Assembly (NCBI GenBank): GCA_037445085.1
Contig: JBBILG010000016.1
Coordinates: 1-25,038 of the forward strand
DNA: 25,038 bases
From: JBBILG01 sp037445085
GTDB taxonomy: Bacteria; Pseudomonadota; Gammaproteobacteria; Burkholderiales; Methylophilaceae
Direction of reading: 5' to 3'
Shown here: positions 22,809 to 25,038 of the stretch, piece by piece
Layout of the letters: every line of letters begins with the position of its first letter
How positions within the stretch are numbered: the stretch's first letter is position 1
Program-made: the position numbers and the translations under genes
The notes under the pieces: model-generated
Told to the model about the DNA's origin: nothing
Seen by the model: the letters and a program-made list of their open reading frames with translations, nothing else
Database searches by the model: none

Positions 22809-23541
22809 GAAGGCAACATACACCGAACGGCAGTGGCTGCAAACCCCGCCCGGCGCTTACCTGCTGGCCCAGGAGCAGGCCATGTACGATGCGGCGGTGC
22901 CCGACCTGTTCGGTTTCAATGCCATGCAGTTGGGCATGCCGGAGGTGGATTTTCTGCGCAACAGCCGCATCCCCTACCGCTTCCATGCCGCCGCCGGCGG
23001 CGAGGTCAGGCTGCGCTGCAACGCCTCCCGGTTGCCGCTGGCCGGGCAAAGCCTCGATCTCCTGCTGCTGCCGCATGTGCTGGAGTTTTCCCCCAACCCG
23101 CACGACACCCTGCGCGAGGCGGAGCGCATCCTGGTGCCGGAAGGCCACCTGGTGCTGAGCGGCTTCAACCCCTTGAGCCTGTGGGGCGCGCGCCGCCTGC
23201 TCGACCGCGGCAGGGGATATCCCTGGCAGGGGCGTTTCATTTCCCTGCTGCGTATCAAGGACTGGCTCGCCCTGCTCGGGCTGGAAGTGGCGGGCGGATG
23301 CATGGCCTGCTACGCACCGCCCTGGGGCAGCCAGCAATGGCTGCAACGCTGCGGCTGGCTGGATCGTGCCGGCAACCGCTGGTGGCCGCTGCTGGGCGGG
23401 GTGTACTTTCTGGTGGCGAAAAAGCGCGTGACCGGCCTGCGCATCATCCGCCCCAACTGGAACAGCCCGCGCGTGGTGCGGGTCCTGATACCCAGGCCCA
23501 CGCAGAAGGCAGAATGCAGGAAGAAGATGGAACATGGCTGA
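22807..23541 (+). CDS. YafS-like class I SAM-dependent methyltransferase
   Basis: A 244-residue cytosolic protein resembling E. coli YafS, which also lies divergent from gloB beside rnhA and dnaQ. Shared features are FGFNAMQLGMPEVDFL near the N-terminus, ASRLPLAGQSLDLLLLPHVLEFSPNPHDTLREAERIL and HLVLSGFNPLSLWGARRLL. The usual glycine-rich SAM motif I (DxGxGxG) is not evident, as in YafS, while the post-motif acidic DLLLLPHVLEF and the VPEGHLVLSG strand remain. Activity is therefore uncertain. ATG at 22807 shares two bases with the gloB start codon. It overlaps rnhA by eight bases. Confidence 0.9.
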   Translation: MKATYTERQWLQTPPGAYLLAQEQAMYDAAVPDLFGFNAMQLGMPEVDFLRNSRIPYRFHAAAGGEVRLRCNASRLPLAGQSLDLLLLPHVLEFSPNPHDTLREAERILVPEGHLVLSGFNPLSLWGARRLLDRGRGYPWQGRFISLLRIKDWLALLGLEVAGGCMACYAPPWGSQQWLQRCGWLDRAGNRWWPLLGGVYFLVAKKRVTGLRIIRPNWNSPRVVRVLIPRPTQKAECRKKMEHG

Positions 23542-23986
23542 TCGCGTCGAAATCTACGCCGATGGAGCCTGCAAAGGCAACCCAGGCCCCGGCGGCTGGG
23601 GGGTGTGGCTGCGCTACGGCAGTCACGAGAAGGAACTGTGCGGCGGCGAGCCGCTGACCACCAACAACCGCATGGAGCTCACCGCGGTGATCCGCGCCCT
23701 GGAAGCACTCAGGCGCGGCTGTCGGGTGCGCCTCCACACGGATTCGCAGTACGTGCACAAGGGCATCAGCGCATGGATGGCGAGCTGGAAGGCTCGCGGC
23801 TGGCGCACCGCAGACAGGAAGCCGGTGAAGAACGACGACCTGTGGCGCCGCCTGGACGAACTCGCGCAGCAGCACGATATCGAGTGGGTGTGGGTGCGCG
23901 GCCATGCCGGCAATGCCGGCAACGAACGCGCCGATGCGCTCGCCAACCGCGGCGTGGAACAACTGGTCAAACGGAGCGCGGCCTGA
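23534..23986 (+). CDS. rnhA: Ribonuclease HI
   Basis: A 150-residue RNase HI that degrades RNA in RNA-DNA hybrids during replication and R-loop removal. The four catalytic acidic residues are at the same numbers as in E. coli: Asp10 (YADGACKGNPGPGG), Glu48 (NNRMELTAV), Asp70 (HTDSQYV) and Asp134 (ERADALAN), with His124 in VRGHAGNAGNE. The basic handle loop WKARGWRTADRKPVKN is present. It starts inside the methyltransferase end and its TGA shares one base with the dnaQ ATG, so the three genes form a tight operon. Confidence 0.98.
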   Translation: MADRVEIYADGACKGNPGPGGWGVWLRYGSHEKELCGGEPLTTNNRMELTAVIRALEALRRGCRVRLHTDSQYVHKGISAWMASWKARGWRTADRKPVKNDDLWRRLDELAQQHDIEWVWVRGHAGNAGNERADALANRGVEQLVKRSAA

Positions 23987-24714
23987 TGCGGCAGATCTTT
24001 CTCGATACCGAAACCACCGGCCTCGACCCGGCACAGGGGCACCGCATCATCGAGATCGCCGCGGTGGAAGTGGTCAACCGCCGCCTCACGCAGCGGCACT
24101 TCCATGTCTACCTCAACCCCGAGCGCGACATCGACGCCGGCGCCCAGGAAGTGCACGGCATCACCCTGGAGTTCCTGCAGGATAAGCCGCGCTTCGCCGA
24201 TGCCGTGGACCACCTGCTCGCCTTCGTCGCCGGGGCTGAACTCGTCATCCACAACGCGCCGTTCGACATCGGCTTCCTCAACTACGAGCTGGGCATGCTG
24301 GCGCGCGGGCGCATCGAGGAGCACTGCGCCGGCATCGTCGATACCCTGAAGATGGCCAAGGAACTGCGGCCGGGCCAGCGCAACAACCTCGACGCTCTGT
24401 GCCGTCATTACGGCATCGACAATGCCGCGCGCACCCTGCACGGCGCGCTACTGGATGCCGAACTGCTGGCCGATGTGTATCTCGCCATGACGCGCGGCCA
24501 GGAAAGCCTGATCATGGACATGGCGCCGGGGTCGGTGACGGAGGAGGGCGGTCCCGGCGCCGGGCCGCGTGGCCCGGTGCCGGTGCTGCGCGCGGACGAG
24601 GACGAGCTCGAGGCGCACCGGCAGTATCTCGCCGGGCTGGACCGGGCCGCCAGCGACACCTGCCTGTGGCACCGGCTGGCGGAACCCCTGCCGGCTAAGA
24701 ACCCGTTTCATTAG
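23986..24714 (+). CDS. dnaQ: DNA polymerase III epsilon subunit (proofreading exonuclease)
   Basis: A 242-residue 3'-5' exonuclease of the replicative polymerase. DEDDh motifs are complete: Asp7 and Glu9 (FLDTETTGLDP), HNAPFDIGFLNYEL, and HGALLDAELLADVYLAM with its His and Asp. After the nuclease domain GQESLIMDM occupies the place of the clamp-binding motif (QTSMAF in E. coli). The remaining C-terminal tail binds the alpha subunit in known homologues. ATG at 23986 follows the rnhA stop as TGATG with GGAG upstream. The last codons (KNPFH and stop) lie within the left terminal repeat of dispersed repeat copy B. Confidence 0.97.
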   Translation: MRQIFLDTETTGLDPAQGHRIIEIAAVEVVNRRLTQRHFHVYLNPERDIDAGAQEVHGITLEFLQDKPRFADAVDHLLAFVAGAELVIHNAPFDIGFLNYELGMLARGRIEEHCAGIVDTLKMAKELRPGQRNNLDALCRHYGIDNAARTLHGALLDAELLADVYLAMTRGQESLIMDMAPGSVTEEGGPGAGPRGPVPVLRADEDELEAHRQYLAGLDRAASDTCLWHRLAEPLPAKNPFH

Positions 24715-24844
24715 GGCGCTGTGCTTGCCCACCCGGGCTTGCGCGGCACTCGCTCCTCGCCGTCCTTGCGTGTACTGTCTGGTCGCTGCGTTCCGGGCGC
24801 GCCCCATTTGGCTGCGCTCGCCTGCCTGCTGAAACAGGTTCTAA
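24696..24844 (-). repeat. Dispersed repeat, copy B, with terminal inverted repeats, between dnaQ and queD
   Basis: The 16-base arms TAAGAACCCGTTTCAT (24696-24711) and CTGAAACAGGTTCTAA (24829-24844) are imperfect inverted repeats (13 of 16 bases pair), about 117 bases apart. The interior resembles copy A at 21769-21932 in reverse orientation. The arms overlap the last codons of dnaQ and the stop of queD. It looks like a miniature non-coding element (MITE- or REP-like); no transposase is nearby. It also occupies the whole gap between two convergent genes. Confidence 0.6.
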
Positions 24845-25038
24845 TCCCGGCGCACGGCATCCGCCCAACAGTTGGGCGTCTCATACAGGCGCACGCGCTC
24901 CAGGCGCAGGTGGTTGCCGTAGCAGTCCCTGTACAGGGGATCGAGGATGCGGAAGGCTTCCGCCGCCATGTTCTCCGCCGTCGGCACGCTGTCCATGATC
25001 ACCGTCTTGTGGTCGGGCAGGCTGGCGAGGAATTCCAC
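24841..25038 (-). CDS. queD: 6-carboxytetrahydropterin synthase QueD, N-terminus outside window
   Basis: Only the C-terminal 65 or so residues are present; the frame is open to the window edge, so the start lies beyond 25038. QueD converts dihydroneopterin triphosphate to 6-carboxy-tetrahydropterin in queuosine/7-deazaguanine synthesis. Visible family segments are VEFLASLPDHKTVI, SVPTAENMAAEAFRIL (the PTAEN motif with a conserved Glu) and LERVRLYETPNCWADA (the catalytic-region xExP motif). The TAG stop (24843-24841) falls inside the right arm of dispersed repeat copy B. The zinc-binding histidines would be in the missing part. Confidence 0.88.
   Translation of the reverse strand: MEFLASLPDHKTVIMDSVPTAENMAAEAFRILDPLYRDCYGNHLRLERVRLYETPNCWADAVRRD

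Noticed and set aside
24715..24840. Possible small gene on the plus strand between dnaQ and queD
   Set aside because: The peptide has no start signal, and its similarity to the N-terminal extension of MltD is explained by the shared dispersed repeat.

Overview
This is a G+C-rich, gene-dense proteobacterial chromosome segment. It most resembles a betaproteobacterium (Nitrosomonadales/Rhodocyclales-like), inferred from protein content and gene order; a gammaproteobacterium cannot be excluded. It carries no rRNA, tRNA, CRISPR array or recognisable transposase. Two short runs of N (9394-9408 and 16324-16369) show a gapped draft or metagenome assembly, so an apparent frameshift in cheA should be read with caution.

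Region 1 (1-5458, minus strand) is a tightly packed run read right to left: sbtA (Na+/bicarbonate symporter family), sbtB (PII-like regulator), a one-pass membrane protein of unknown function, a NaChBac-type voltage-gated sodium channel, a CaCA-family cation exchanger, a PAP2 lipid phosphatase, diacylglycerol kinase dgkA and a truncated DUF6671 protein. Several junctions are 4-nt ATGA overlaps. SbtAB suggests inorganic carbon uptake, as expected of an autotroph, and three of the proteins handle or may handle Na+.

Region 2 (5459-6653) is an AT-rich intergenic segment followed by tsaC/sua5 (tRNA t6A synthesis) on the plus strand. Its stop codon overlaps that of cheD.

Region 3 (6650-15752, minus strand) is a chemotaxis operon behind a good sigma70-like promoter: STAS protein, short two-TM chemoreceptor, cheY, cheA, cheW, Aer-like PAS chemoreceptor, cheR, cheD. 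No cheB, cheZ or cheC is present. The short receptor carries a CheZ-like DxxxQ motif and an acidic-hydrophobic C-terminus resembling a CheY-docking tail. The Aer-like receptor has three PAS domains and an xWxxF tether. CheA has five aromatic YG(F/L)F repeats in its linker and an apparent +1 frameshift after the Hpt domain.

Region 4 (15761-22808, minus strand) holds gloB, mltD, a peptide-type ABC importer (lipoprotein SBP and two permeases, no ATPase) and fabI. Region 5 (22807-24714, plus strand) is a yafS-like methyltransferase, rnhA and dnaQ, divergent from gloB with overlapping start codons. A partial queD closes the window.

Two diverged copies of an apparently uncatalogued dispersed repeat (about 150-165 bp) are present. 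One forms the 5' coding end of mltD. The other sits between dnaQ and queD, and its terminal inverted repeats supply the ends of both genes.
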